This document shows, piece after piece, positions 41,192 through 49,571 of a stretch of DNA of 64,000 nucleotides; the first letter of the stretch is position 1, and each line of letters opens with the position of its first letter. Position numbers and translations under genes: made by a program. The stretch comes from Micromonospora yangpuensis (GTDB lineage: Bacteria; Actinomycetota; Actinomycetes; Mycobacteriales; Micromonosporaceae), in the NCBI RefSeq assembly GCF_900091615.1, contig NZ_FMIA01000002.1, positions 1,488,001 to 1,552,000 on the forward strand, written 5' to 3'. Under the pieces are notes generated by a model. It was not told the origin of the DNA. It saw only the letters and a program-made list of their open reading frames with translations, and ran no database searches.

Positions 41192-42061
41192 TCAGGTGGG
41201 GGAGACGGCGTTGAGGGCGGCCAGTTCCTGCTCGTCGAGGGTCAGGTCAGCGGCGGCGGCGGAGTCCCTGATCGTTTCGGGGCGGCTCGCGCCGGGGATC
41301 GGCACCACCACCGGTGCCAGGGACAGCTGCCAGGCCAGGCAGACCTGCTGCGGGCTGACCCCGCGCGCCTCGGCGATCTCGGCGAACGGACGGAACCGCC
41401 CGCCCAGGTCCCCGGCGCGGCCGATGCCGCCCAGCGGCGACCAGGGCAGGAACGCCAGCCCCAGCTCCGCGCAGAGGCGCAGCTCCTTCTCGCTGCTGCG
41501 GAACTCCGGGGAGAACTGGTTCTGTACGGCGGTCAGCCGGTCGCCGAGGATCTCGTGGGCCTGCCGGATCTGGTCCGGGTCGGCGTTGGAGATGCCGGCC
41601 TGCCGGATCTTGCCGGCGTCGGCCAGTTCCCGCAGCGCGCCGATCGACTCGGCCCACGGCACCCGGGGGTCCGGCCGGTGGTACTGGTACAGCCCGATGG
41701 CCTCGACGCCCAGGCGGGCCAGGGAGGCGTCGCAGGCGGCCCGCAGGTAGTCGGGGGAGCCGTTCTGGGCCCACTCCGAGCCGCCGGGGCGGGTGTGGCC
41801 GCCCTTCGTGGCGACCAGCACCGCCGAGGTGTCCCCGCCGTAGCTGGCCAGCGCGCGGGCGATCAGCGACTCGTTGTGCCCGAAGTCGTCGGAGCCCAGC
41901 GAGTACGCGTCGGCGGTGTCGATGAGCGTGACGCCGGCGTCCAGCGCGGCGTGGATGGTCCGGATCGAACGCTCGGTGTCCGGCCGGCCGGTGACCGACA
42001 TCGGCATCCCGCCGAGTCCGATCGCGCCTACCTGCACCGAACCGAGGCGACGTTGCTGCAT
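41192..42061 (-). CDS. Aldo/keto reductase (AKR13/YakC-like)
   Basis: A 289-residue reductase of a different AKR branch from the two others here. The tetrad is Asp and Tyr in LIDTADAYSLG, Lys in ATKGGHTR and His in YQYHRPDP. VVVPIPGASRPETIRDSA is the NADP-binding end. Start: ATG 42061 with AAGGAG six bases upstream; the ATG at 42097 is less likely. It sits between DUF2017 and mec, reading against them, and so breaks the conserved clpS-mec-cysO order. Confidence 0.93.
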   Translation of the reverse strand: MQQRRLGSVQVGAIGLGGMPMSVTGRPDTERSIRTIHAALDAGVTLIDTADAYSLGSDDFGHNESLIARALASYGGDTSAVLVATKGGHTRPGGSEWAQNGSPDYLRAACDASLARLGVEAIGLYQYHRPDPRVPWAESIGALRELADAGKIRQAGISNADPDQIRQAHEILGDRLTAVQNQFSPEFRSSEKELRLCAELGLAFLPWSPLGGIGRAGDLGGRFRPFAEIAEARGVSPQQVCLAWQLSLAPVVVPIPGASRPETIRDSAAAADLTLDEQELAALNAVSPT

Positions 42062-42200
42062 GGGGAACTCCTTCGCTTTTGCCGCTGTCTCCGGCATTCG
42101 TACCCCTTCGTGGGCGGTGGAAAAATCAACCCGCGCCGAAATTCCGTCCGCCCGGTGGGAAGGTGACGGCGCCCACGTCGGGCTGCGGCCCGACAGGCGT

Positions 42201-42206
42201 TAGGCT
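42201..42206 (+). promoter_or_regulatory. -10 box TAGGCT of mec, leaderless
   Basis: TAGGCT, spacer GGTTCAC, then GTG 42214. Drives the mec-cysO-cysM operon. Confidence 0.65.
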
Positions 42207-42213
42207 GGTTCAC

Positions 42214-42702
42214 GTGCTGAGCATCGACCGGTCGATCGTCGAGGCGATCGTCGCCCACGCCCGTCGGGACCATCCCGACGAGGCCTGTGGTGTGGTCGCC
42301 GGACCCGCCGGCAGTGACACCCCGACCCGGCACATCCCGATGGACAACGCCGCCCGGTCGATGACGTTCTACGAGTTCGACTCGATGGAGCAGCTGCGGG
42401 TCTGGCGGGAGATGGACGACCGGGACGAGGAACCCCTCGTGATCTATCACTCGCACACCGCCACCGAGGCCTACCCGTCCCGGACGGACGTCTCGTTCGC
42501 CGGTGAGCCGGGAGCGCACTACCTGCTGGTCTCCACCCGGGAGCCCGACGCCGAGGAGATCCGCTCGTTCCGGATCGTCGACGGCGTGGTCACCGAGGAG
42601 CCGGTCCGGATCGTGGACGCCCCGGTGGATCCGCACGCCGTCCAGTCCTACATGTTCGGGCAGAGCCCGGCGACGGTCGACTACGAGTGTTCCGACCGCT
42701 GA
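42214..42702 (+). CDS. mec: JAMM-type metalloprotease for CysO
   Basis: A 162-residue zinc isopeptidase. The JAMM signature is complete: Glu in HPDEACGVVAG, then H-x-H in IYHSHTATEAYPSRTDVSF with Ser and Asp in the right places. In Mycobacterium tuberculosis the orthologue frees cysteine from the CysO-cysteine adduct. Here the next gene encodes a CysO with an extra tail after Gly-Gly, so Mec may also need to trim the precursor (inference). GTG 42214 is leaderless. cysO begins 64 nt downstream. Confidence 0.93.
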   Translation: MLSIDRSIVEAIVAHARRDHPDEACGVVAGPAGSDTPTRHIPMDNAARSMTFYEFDSMEQLRVWREMDDRDEEPLVIYHSHTATEAYPSRTDVSFAGEPGAHYLLVSTREPDAEEIRSFRIVDGVVTEEPVRIVDAPVDPHAVQSYMFGQSPATVDYECSDR

Positions 42703-42766
42703 TCACCCAGCGCCGGCCCACCTGTTCCCGTCATCCAGGCACACCCGATCGAGGAGTTTCCACATC

Positions 42767-43141
42767 ATGGCCATCGAGGTTCGCATCCCCACCATCCTGC
42801 GCAGCCACACCGGCGGCGCGAAGGTCGTCGAGGGCACCGGGGACACCCTGGGCGACCTGCTCACCGACCTGGACTCCCGGCACGCCGGGCTGCGGGGCCG
42901 GCTGGTCACCGAGGCCGGCGCGCTGCACCGGTTCGTCAACGTCTACGTCAACGACGAGGACGTCCGGTTCCTCGGCGCGCTGGACACCAAGCTCTCCGAC
43001 GGTGACAGCGTCACCATCCTGCCCGCAGTGGCCGGCGGCGCGTTCGGGTTCGCCGCGGCGGCCGCGATCGCCTCGCACAGCGCGGCGGCACTCGCCGCCC
43101 GGCACGGCGTCGACAGCCGGCGCGTCACCGTCACCCGCTGA
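42767..43141 (+). CDS. cysO: CysO sulfur-carrier protein with C-terminal extension
   Basis: A ubiquitin-like MoaD/ThiS protein that carries sulfur as a C-terminal thiocarboxylate for cysteine synthesis. Strong CysO features: VRIPTILRSHTGG, HRFVNVYVNDEDVRF and DSVTILPAVAGG. In known CysO the protein ends at that Gly-Gly. Here the frame continues for 33 residues (92-124), Ala-rich then ending RRVTVTR, before the TGA. The tail uses the same GC-rich third positions as the body, so it looks translated. Thiocarboxylate formation would need removal of the tail. ATG 42767 follows GAGGAG by 10 nt. cysM starts 12 nt after the stop. Confidence 0.93.
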   Translation: MAIEVRIPTILRSHTGGAKVVEGTGDTLGDLLTDLDSRHAGLRGRLVTEAGALHRFVNVYVNDEDVRFLGALDTKLSDGDSVTILPAVAGGAFGFAAAAAIASHSAAALAARHGVDSRRVTVTR

Positions 43142-44119
<978 letters not shown>

Positions 44120-44127
44120 GTGTCCGC

Positions 44128-44160
44128 AGCCCCGGCCCGGCGTTCAATCGGGCCGGGGCT
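44128..44160. terminator. 12-bp hairpin terminator after cysM
   Basis: Arms AGCCCCGGCCCG and complement, 9-nt loop, followed by GTTCACTCTTCGTGTTG. Confidence 0.85.
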
Positions 44161-44278
44161 GTTCACTCTTCGTGTTGATGATCTCGTTTCAGCGTGACGC
44201 CAAGGGGCGTTCGGCCCGGCTGGGTGTCACGTTGGCGACAACTTGCACGAGATGATTCGTGCCCCGCTCACGTCGGCG

Positions 44279-44284
44279 TAGGCT
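44279..44284 (+). promoter_or_regulatory. -10 box TAGGCT of the short ORF upstream of the MBL gene
   Basis: TAGGCT, spacer GCCCAGC (7 nt), then GTG 44292, the exact layout of pncB and mec. The box supports translation of the short ORF below. Confidence 0.6.
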
Positions 44285-44291
44285 GCCCAGC

Positions 44292-44381
44292 GTGGCGTAC
44301 GCGTCGGTAAAGATCATCGGTGGGTGCAGGGCCGGTGCGGTGACTACGGCGCGTGGCAGTGGGACAACCGGATGCGCCTGA
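44292..44381 (+). CDS. Leaderless 29-codon leader ORF
   Basis: GTG 44292 opens VAYASVKIIGGCRAGAV and continues to a TGA at 44379-44381, 29 residues in all, with Cys12 and Cys28. The stop lies 10 nt inside the MBL-fold gene (ATG 44372), so ribosomes ending here could restart there. No ribosome site precedes the MBL ATG, which fits coupling. The gene is too short for standard callers. Its proximity to cysteine-synthesis genes and its two Cys codons recall cysteine-sensing leader peptides of mycobacteria, but the Cys codons are not adjacent. Translation is unproven. Confidence 0.45.
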   Translation: MAYASVKIIGGCRAGAVTTARGSGTTGCA

Positions 44382-45118
44382 CCGTCCTGGGTTGCGCGGG
44401 TAGTTTTCCCGGCCCCGACTCCCCCTGTTCGGCGTATCTGGTCGAGGCCGACGGCTTCCGGTTACTTGTCGACTTCGGCTCCGGGGCGCTGTCCACCCTC
44501 CAGCGGTACGTGGGGCTGCACGCGGTGGACGCCATCCTCCTCACCCACCTGCACTGCGACCACATCCTCGACGCCGCGTCGTACATCGTGGTCCGCCGGT
44601 ACGCGCCGGACGGACCGTACCCCGCCCTGCCGGTGTACGCCCCCTCGGGCGCGCCGGACCGGCTTTCCGCCGCGTACGGGCAGACGGACACCACCATCGA
44701 CGACGTGTACCAGTTCTACGGCCTCCAGCCCGGCACCTTCCCGATCGGGCCGTTCAGCGTCACCGTCGACCGGGTCAACCACCCGATCGAAACGTACGGG
44801 GTACGGCTGGAACACGAGGGGCGGGTGCTCTGCTACTCCTCCGACACCGCGCCCTGTGAGGCGCTGCTGCGGCTGGCGCAGGACGCCGACGTGTTCCTCT
44901 GCGAGGCCAGCTACCTCGACGGCGTCGACAACCCACCCGATCTGCACCTGACCGGGCGGGAGGCCGGCGAGGCGGCGACCAAGGCCGGGGTCGGCCGGTT
45001 GCTCCTGACCCACCTGGTGGTGGCCTGGGGCAGCGAGGCGCACACGCTGGACTCGGCCACCGCCGCGTTCCCCGGCCCCCTTGAGGTGGTCCGCCCCGGC
45101 GCCAGCTACGACATCTGA
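44372..45118 (+). CDS. MBL-fold metallohydrolase (Rv1339-like, putative cAMP phosphodiesterase)
   Basis: A 248-residue metallo-beta-lactamase-fold enzyme. LTVLGCAGSFPGPDSPCSAYLVE opens the fold; the metal motif is LLTHLHCDHILD, with further ligands in CYSSDTAPCEAL and LLLTHLVVAWG. VFLCEASYLDGVDNPPDLHLTG is strongly like mycobacterial Rv1339, which has been reported as an atypical class II cAMP phosphodiesterase. As in mycobacteria it is followed by rph and rdgB. The ATG at 44372 begins at the conserved strand; GTG 44324 is a longer option. It overlaps the leader ORF at 44292. Confidence 0.9.
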   Translation: MRLTVLGCAGSFPGPDSPCSAYLVEADGFRLLVDFGSGALSTLQRYVGLHAVDAILLTHLHCDHILDAASYIVVRRYAPDGPYPALPVYAPSGAPDRLSAAYGQTDTTIDDVYQFYGLQPGTFPIGPFSVTVDRVNHPIETYGVRLEHEGRVLCYSSDTAPCEALLRLAQDADVFLCEASYLDGVDNPPDLHLTGREAGEAATKAGVGRLLLTHLVVAWGSEAHTLDSATAAFPGPLEVVRPGASYDI

Positions 45119-45154
45119 CCCGGCCCCGGGCACCGGGCGGTGCCGCCACCGCAA

Positions 45155-45160
45155 TAGGGT
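45155..45160 (+). promoter_or_regulatory. -10 box TAGGGT of rph, leaderless
   Basis: TAGGGT, spacer GCAGGG, then ATG 45167. Confidence 0.6.
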
Positions 45161-45166
45161 GCAGGG

Positions 45167-45895
45167 ATGGCGCGACCTGACGGGCGACTGCCCGACCAAC
45201 TCCGACCGGTGACCCTGACCAGAGGATGGAGCTCCCATCCGGAGGGTTCGGTGCTCGTGGAGTTCGGCGGGACCCGGGTGCTCTGCACGGCCAGCGTCAC
45301 CGAGGGGGTGCCCCGCTGGCGGCGCGGCTCCGGGCTGGGCTGGGTGACCGCCGAGTACGCGATGCTGCCCCGGGCCACCAACACCCGCTCGGACCGGGAG
45401 AGCGTCAAGGGCCGCATCGGTGGCCGTACCCACGAGATCTCCCGCCTGATCGGTCGCAGCCTGCGGGCCAGCATCGACCTGAAGGCGCTGGGCGAGAACT
45501 CGATCGTGCTCGACTGCGACGTGCTCCAGGCCGACGGCGGCACCCGGACCGCGGCGATCACCGGCGCCTACGTGGCGCTGCACGACGCGGTCGGTTGGCT
45601 GGCCGCGCGCAAGGCGCTGGCCGGCAAGCCGGAGAAGGTGATGCACCGGTCGGTCGCCGCGGTCAGCGTGGGTGTGGTCGCCGGCGAGGCCCGGCTGGAC
45701 CTCAACTACACCGAGGACGTGGCCGCCGAGGTCGACATGAACGTGGTCTGCACCGACGGTGGGGACTTCGTCGAGGTGCAGGGGACCGGCGAGGCGGGGG
45801 TCTTCGCCCGGGACCAGCTCGACGCGCTGCTCGACCTGGGCACCGCAGGTTGCCTGGAACTCGCCGAGGCCCAGCGGAAGGCTCTCACGTCATGA
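45167..45895 (+). CDS. rph: Ribonuclease PH
   Basis: A 242-residue phosphorolytic 3'-5' exoribonuclease that trims tRNA 3' ends using phosphate. Family motifs: [35 protein letters not shown], the RNA-binding [18 protein letters not shown], and [19 protein letters not shown] with the catalytic Asp region, then [19 protein letters not shown]. Works as a hexamer. Its stop overlaps the rdgB start (ATGA), the usual pair. Confidence 0.97.
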   Translation: MARPDGRLPDQLRPVTLTRGWSSHPEGSVLVEFGGTRVLCTASVTEGVPRWRRGSGLGWVTAEYAMLPRATNTRSDRESVKGRIGGRTHEISRLIGRSLRASIDLKALGENSIVLDCDVLQADGGTRTAAITGAYVALHDAVGWLAARKALAGKPEKVMHRSVAAVSVGVVAGEARLDLNYTEDVAAEVDMNVVCTDGGDFVEVQGTGEAGVFARDQLDALLDLGTAGCLELAEAQRKALTS

Positions 45896-46509
45896 ACAAG
45901 GTGCTGCTCGCCACCCGTAACCAGAAGAAGCTGATCGAGCTGCAGCGGATCCTCGACGGCGCCCTCGGCGCGCACCGGGTCGCCCTGCTCGGCCTGAACG
46001 ACGTGGACGACTACCCGGAGCTGCCGGAGAGCGGCCTCACCTTCGGCGAGAACGCGCTGATCAAGGCGCGGGAGGGGTGCCGGCGGACCGGTCTGCCCAC
46101 CATCGCCGACGACTCGGGGCTCGCGGTGGACGCCCTCAGCGGGATGCCGGGGGTGTTCAGCGCCCGGTGGGCCGGTCGGCACGGCGACGACCAGGCCAAC
46201 CTGCAACTGGTCCTGGACCAGATCGCCGACCTGCCGGACGAACACCGGGGCGCCTCCTTCGTCTGCACCGTCGCGCTGGTGCTGCCCGGTGGCAAGGAGC
46301 ACCTGGTCGACGGCCGCCAGGCCGGCCGGTTGTTGCGCGCGCCGCGCGGTGACGGTGGCTTCGGGTACGACCCGATCTTCCTCGGCGACGGGCAGAAGCA
46401 CACCAATGCCGAGCTGACCCCGGCGGAGAAGGACGCCATTAGCCACCGGGGCAAGGCGCTGCGGGAGCTGGCGAAGTTGGTGGCGAAGGTGCTACCCCCG
46501 GTGAGCTGA
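45892..46509 (+). CDS. rdgB: dITP/XTP pyrophosphatase (RdgB/HAM1 family)
   Basis: A 205-residue enzyme that removes dITP, ITP and XTP from the nucleotide pool. Motifs: [14 protein letters not shown] at the N-terminus, [45 protein letters not shown] and ISHRGKAL near the C-terminus. The ATG at 45892 overlaps the rph stop by 4 nt. A longer frame upstream is a shadow of rph. Confidence 0.97.
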   Translation: MNKVLLATRNQKKLIELQRILDGALGAHRVALLGLNDVDDYPELPESGLTFGENALIKAREGCRRTGLPTIADDSGLAVDALSGMPGVFSARWAGRHGDDQANLQLVLDQIADLPDEHRGASFVCTVALVLPGGKEHLVDGRQAGRLLRAPRGDGGFGYDPIFLGDGQKHTNAELTPAEKDAISHRGKALRELAKLVAKVLPPVS

Positions 46510-46637
46510 GGCGCGGACCCGACCGGAGAACCGAACCACCTGGTACCGGCTTGCCCTGCTTGCGGGCCGTGGGGTATCTGTAGGGCAGGCCGGGGGCGCT
46601 TGGAAAGGAAGCCCCGAGGGCCTCTTTTCCCATCACC

Positions 46638-46727
46638 CGGCCTGTTGCCGACGCCTCCACCCGGCCTGTTGCCGTCGCCACGCCGGCCTGTTGCCGTCGC
46701 CACGCCGGCCTGTTGCCGTCGCCACGC
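46638..46727. repeat. 22-bp tandem repeat, about four copies
   Basis: CGGCCTGTTGCCGTCGCCAC units start at 46662, 46684 and 46706; a diverged first copy starts at 46638. No spacers, so not a CRISPR. Confidence 0.9.
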
Positions 46728-46867
46728 CGGCCCGGCGGAACGGGCGGGGGCAAGGTGGTTCGGTTTCCCGGTCACCACAACCAACCCTGACCCGTCACGC
46801 TCCCGCTCACCGCCCCCTCCTGCGCGGCCGAGGCACCTCGCCCTCTCCGTACCCGAGCGGGGTGTAG

Positions 46868-46912
46868 ATCTTGGACACTTACCGTCCAAATAGAACGGTA
46901 AGTGTCCAAGAT
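46868..46912. repeat. Perfect 18-bp inverted repeat
   Basis: ATCTTGGACACTTACCGT (46868-46885), a 9-nt AT-rich loop CCAAATAGA, and the exact complement (46895-46912). It is less GC-rich than ordinary terminators of this genome and 360 bp past the rdgB stop. Confidence 0.85.
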
Positions 46913-47254
46913 TCACTTCCGGGGGTCGCTTCGGCGGGGCGGGGGCGGGGGGTGGTGGGGGTTGGTGGGGGGATGGGCCGCTTTGTGCCGTTCTTGCGGT
47001 TGCGAGGTGTCTGCGCCAGAAGGGGCGACTTGGGGCCCCGGAGGTGTGTGTTCTTCCAGGATCGTTCATCGGAGATCGACTCGAAAGGTCAGGCGGCCCA
47101 CTGCCCCCCACGTAGTGCGTTCACGCGGTAGCCTGCTGTCACTGCGGCAAACCAGGACGTCCACAGTGGTCTTTGCTGACGCGTCCGAGGTGTGCCTGCT
47201 CGTCCGATGATCCGGCGGTGGGTGTCCCGCCTGAGCTTTCGAGGTGCAGCAGAG

Positions 47255-49420
47255 ATGGTTGACCCGGCCTCCGCCGACCGTCCACATCAGAGCCGCGACT
47301 CCGACGGGACAGCCGCCCCGATGGGGGACCAGCCCGCCCCGACGACCGGCCATCCCGCCGCTCCGGCGGCGGACCAACCGACCGGCCATCCCACCGCCCC
47401 GACGACCGGCCATCCCACCGCTCCGGCGGCGGACCAACCGATCGGCCAGCCCACCGCTCCGACGGCGGACCAGTCCGTGCCGCCGACCGGCCATTCCAGC
47501 GCTCCGCCGACCGGCCAGTCCAGCGGCCCGGCGGCCGGCCGGCCCGGCGACGCGGCGGCCGATCAGGTCACCACTCCGGTGGCCGGCCGGGCCGGTCGGT
47601 CGTTGGCGCTGCGGGCCGGCCGGTCCCTGGCGGTGTCGAAGAGCGACGGGGCGTCGCAGGTGCCGGCCGAAGGGACCCCGGTGACCAGGGCCGACCGGCT
47701 GGCCCGCTGGGCGGTGCCGCTGGTCCCCGCCGTGGTGGCCCTGCTCGTCGTGCTCTACGACATCGACCGTCGCCAACTCTGGCGGGACGAGGTCTCCACC
47801 TGGTTGGCGTCCACCATGTCCGTCGCCGACCTGCAGCGGATGATCGAGAAGAGCGACGTCGTCATCGCGCCCTACTACCTGCTGATGCACGGCTGGCTCG
47901 CGGTGTTCGGCGACTCGCCGGTGGCCCTGCGGCTGCCCTCGGTGCTGGGGATGGCGGCCACCGCCGCGCTGACCGCGATGATCGGCCGGAAGCTGTTCGA
48001 CGTACCGGTGGGGCTCTGCGCGGGGTTGATCGTCGCGGTCCTGCCGACCGTCTCCCGTTTCGGCCAGGAGGCGCGGCCCTACGCGCTGGCCACCGCCGCC
48101 GCCGTGTTGGCGACCCTGCTGTTCCTCCGGGCGGTCGAGCGGCCGTCGTGGTTGCGCTGGCTCGGGTACGCCCTGACGGTGGTCCTGATCGGTCTGTTGC
48201 ACCTGGTCGCGCTCCTGGTGCTGCTGCCCCATCTCGCCTACCTGCTGGGTCGGCGCCAGGGCGGGGCCGGCCTCGGCCCGTGGGCGCTGGCAGCCTCGCT
48301 CGGTCTGCTGCCGGTGCTGCCGCTGGTCTGGCTCGGCTCCAGTCAGGCCGGGCAGGTCTCCTGGATCCAGCCGGCCACCTGGGAGAGCACCATCGACGAG
48401 ATCGCCGAGGTCACCGGCAGCGTTCCGGTCGGCGCGCTGCTGATCGGGCTGGCCCTGCTCGGCTGCGCGCTGCTGGGCCGGGCGGGTCTGCTGCTCGGCA
48501 CCTGGGCCGTGGGCCCCTTCCTCGTGCTGCTGCTCATCTCCCCGCTGACGGCCCTGCTCCTGCACCGGTACGTGCTGTTCACGCTGCCGGCCTGGGCCCT
48601 GCTGGCGGTCGCGGCGGTCGCCCGTTCCGTCGCCGCGGCCCGGTCGGTCGAGTCGCCCTGGTCGGCCAGGCCGGGCCGGTCGGCCGAGCCACCCTGGTCG
48701 GCCTCGTCGGCCACCTCGGCCACCTCGGCCACGTCGGCCACGTCGGCCACGTCGGCCACGTCGGCCACGTCGGCCACGTCGGCCACGTCGGCCACGTCGG
48801 CCACGTCGGCCACCTCGGCCACCTCGGCCACGTCGGCCGCCTCGGTCACGTCGGCCACGTCGGCCGAGTCGCCCTGGTCGGCCGAGTCGCCCTGGTCGGC
48901 TGAGCCGGACTGGCCGGACCAGCCGGCCCGGTCGGCGCAGCCGTCCCGTCGTCTCCGGTACCTCGCCCCGGCGGCGCTGGTCGTGCTCTGTGTGGCCTTC
49001 GGCCTACCCGCCCACGGTCAGGAGCGGCAGATCGTGGTGGAGGGGGAGCCGGACCTTCGGGGAGCGGTCCGGGTGATCGCCGCCGAGATCGCCGCCGGTG
49101 ACCGGTTGGCGATCAACTCCCGGTTTCCCAACCGGATGCAGGAGGGGTTGGACTACCACTTCCACCGGGCCGGGCGGAAGAGCCCACCCACCGTCTTCAC
49201 CGCCAACCCGGGGGCCAGACCCACCTACCCCCGACAGTGTCGCAACGCCAACAACTGCCTGTCGTCGGTGCAGCGGCTCTGGCTGATCAGCACGTCACGG
49301 ACGGAGGACCCACGGGACGCCATGCATCCGTCACTGGCTGGGCCGATGCGCGAGGAGTTCGCCCCGATCCGGATCGTCGAGCTGACCAACGTGACGGTCT
49401 CCCTCTGGCAGGCCCGTTGA
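47255..49420 (+). CDS. GT-C membrane glycosyltransferase (family 39-like) with repeat linkers
   Basis: A 721-residue membrane protein. After a 130-residue cytosolic N-terminus rich in repeated TGHPTAPAADQP-type units come about ten helices. The first loop after helix 1 has YDIDRRQLWRDEVSTWL, where Asp-Glu is the catalytic motif of polyprenyl-phosphate-sugar-dependent transferases. FGQEARPYALATAAAVLATL is another GT39-type motif. A 9-bp repeat encodes a Ser-Ala-Thr run (about residues 485-535) before the last helix. The C-terminal domain (residues 590-721) lies outside and ends in VSLWQAR. It probably glycosylates proteins or envelope glycans. ATG 47255 has GAGGTG nine bases upstream. Confidence 0.85.
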   Translation: MVDPASADRPHQSRDSDGTAAPMGDQPAPTTGHPAAPAADQPTGHPTAPTTGHPTAPAADQPIGQPTAPTADQSVPPTGHSSAPPTGQSSGPAAGRPGDAAADQVTTPVAGRAGRSLALRAGRSLAVSKSDGASQVPAEGTPVTRADRLARWAVPLVPAVVALLVVLYDIDRRQLWRDEVSTWLASTMSVADLQRMIEKSDVVIAPYYLLMHGWLAVFGDSPVALRLPSVLGMAATAALTAMIGRKLFDVPVGLCAGLIVAVLPTVSRFGQEARPYALATAAAVLATLLFLRAVERPSWLRWLGYALTVVLIGLLHLVALLVLLPHLAYLLGRRQGGAGLGPWALAASLGLLPVLPLVWLGSSQAGQVSWIQPATWESTIDEIAEVTGSVPVGALLIGLALLGCALLGRAGLLLGTWAVGPFLVLLLISPLTALLLHRYVLFTLPAWALLAVAAVARSVAAARSVESPWSARPGRSAEPPWSASSATSATSATSATSATSATSATSATSATSATSATSATSATSATSAASVTSATSAESPWSAESPWSAEPDWPDQPARSAQPSRRLRYLAPAALVVLCVAFGLPAHGQERQIVVEGEPDLRGAVRVIAAEIAAGDRLAINSRFPNRMQEGLDYHFHRAGRKSPPTVFTANPGARPTYPRQCRNANNCLSSVQRLWLISTSRTEDPRDAMHPSLAGPMREEFAPIRIVELTNVTVSLWQAR
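48707..48859 (+). repeat. 9-bp in-frame microsatellite (17 units) inside the GT-C gene
   Basis: TCGGCCACG/TCGGCCACC units run from 48707, 14 near-identical then three variants, coding for (SAT)n. Unit number can change without a frameshift. Confidence 0.95.
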
Positions 49421-49571
49421 CCGGCCCGGCGTCCCTACGAGGGCCCGCCCCGTCGGTGCTGGCGGGACGCCCCACCGTCGTCCCGGTGCGAGCGGCGGTG
49501 ATGGTGCGCTGGCTCGGTGCTGCCTCGACGTCCGCAGTTGGCCTTCGGGTCGACGCCGCCGAAGGAAAGAC

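Larger units (their letters stand above)
46510..47254. other. 745-bp gap after rdgB with repeats, hairpin and G-tracts
   Basis: No gene can be supported here. It holds a 22-bp tandem repeat (46638-46727), a perfect 18-bp inverted repeat (46868-46912) and a G-rich run with several GGGG blocks (about 46920-46980). Short open frames in it are low-complexity. The last 150 bp have lower GC and probably carry the promoter of the glycosyltransferase gene at 47255. Confidence 0.7.

Noticed and set aside
41161..41200. A fifth stop-codon duplication at the aldo/keto reductase end
   Set aside because: The G-rich block GGGGTGGGG repeats loosely but the stop itself is not cleanly copied.
46638..46727. 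Possible CRISPR array
   Set aside because: The 22-bp units are directly adjacent with no spacers, and no cas gene is present.
48707..48859. Possible CRISPR or non-coding satellite
   Set aside because: The 9-bp units are in frame inside a glycosyltransferase gene.
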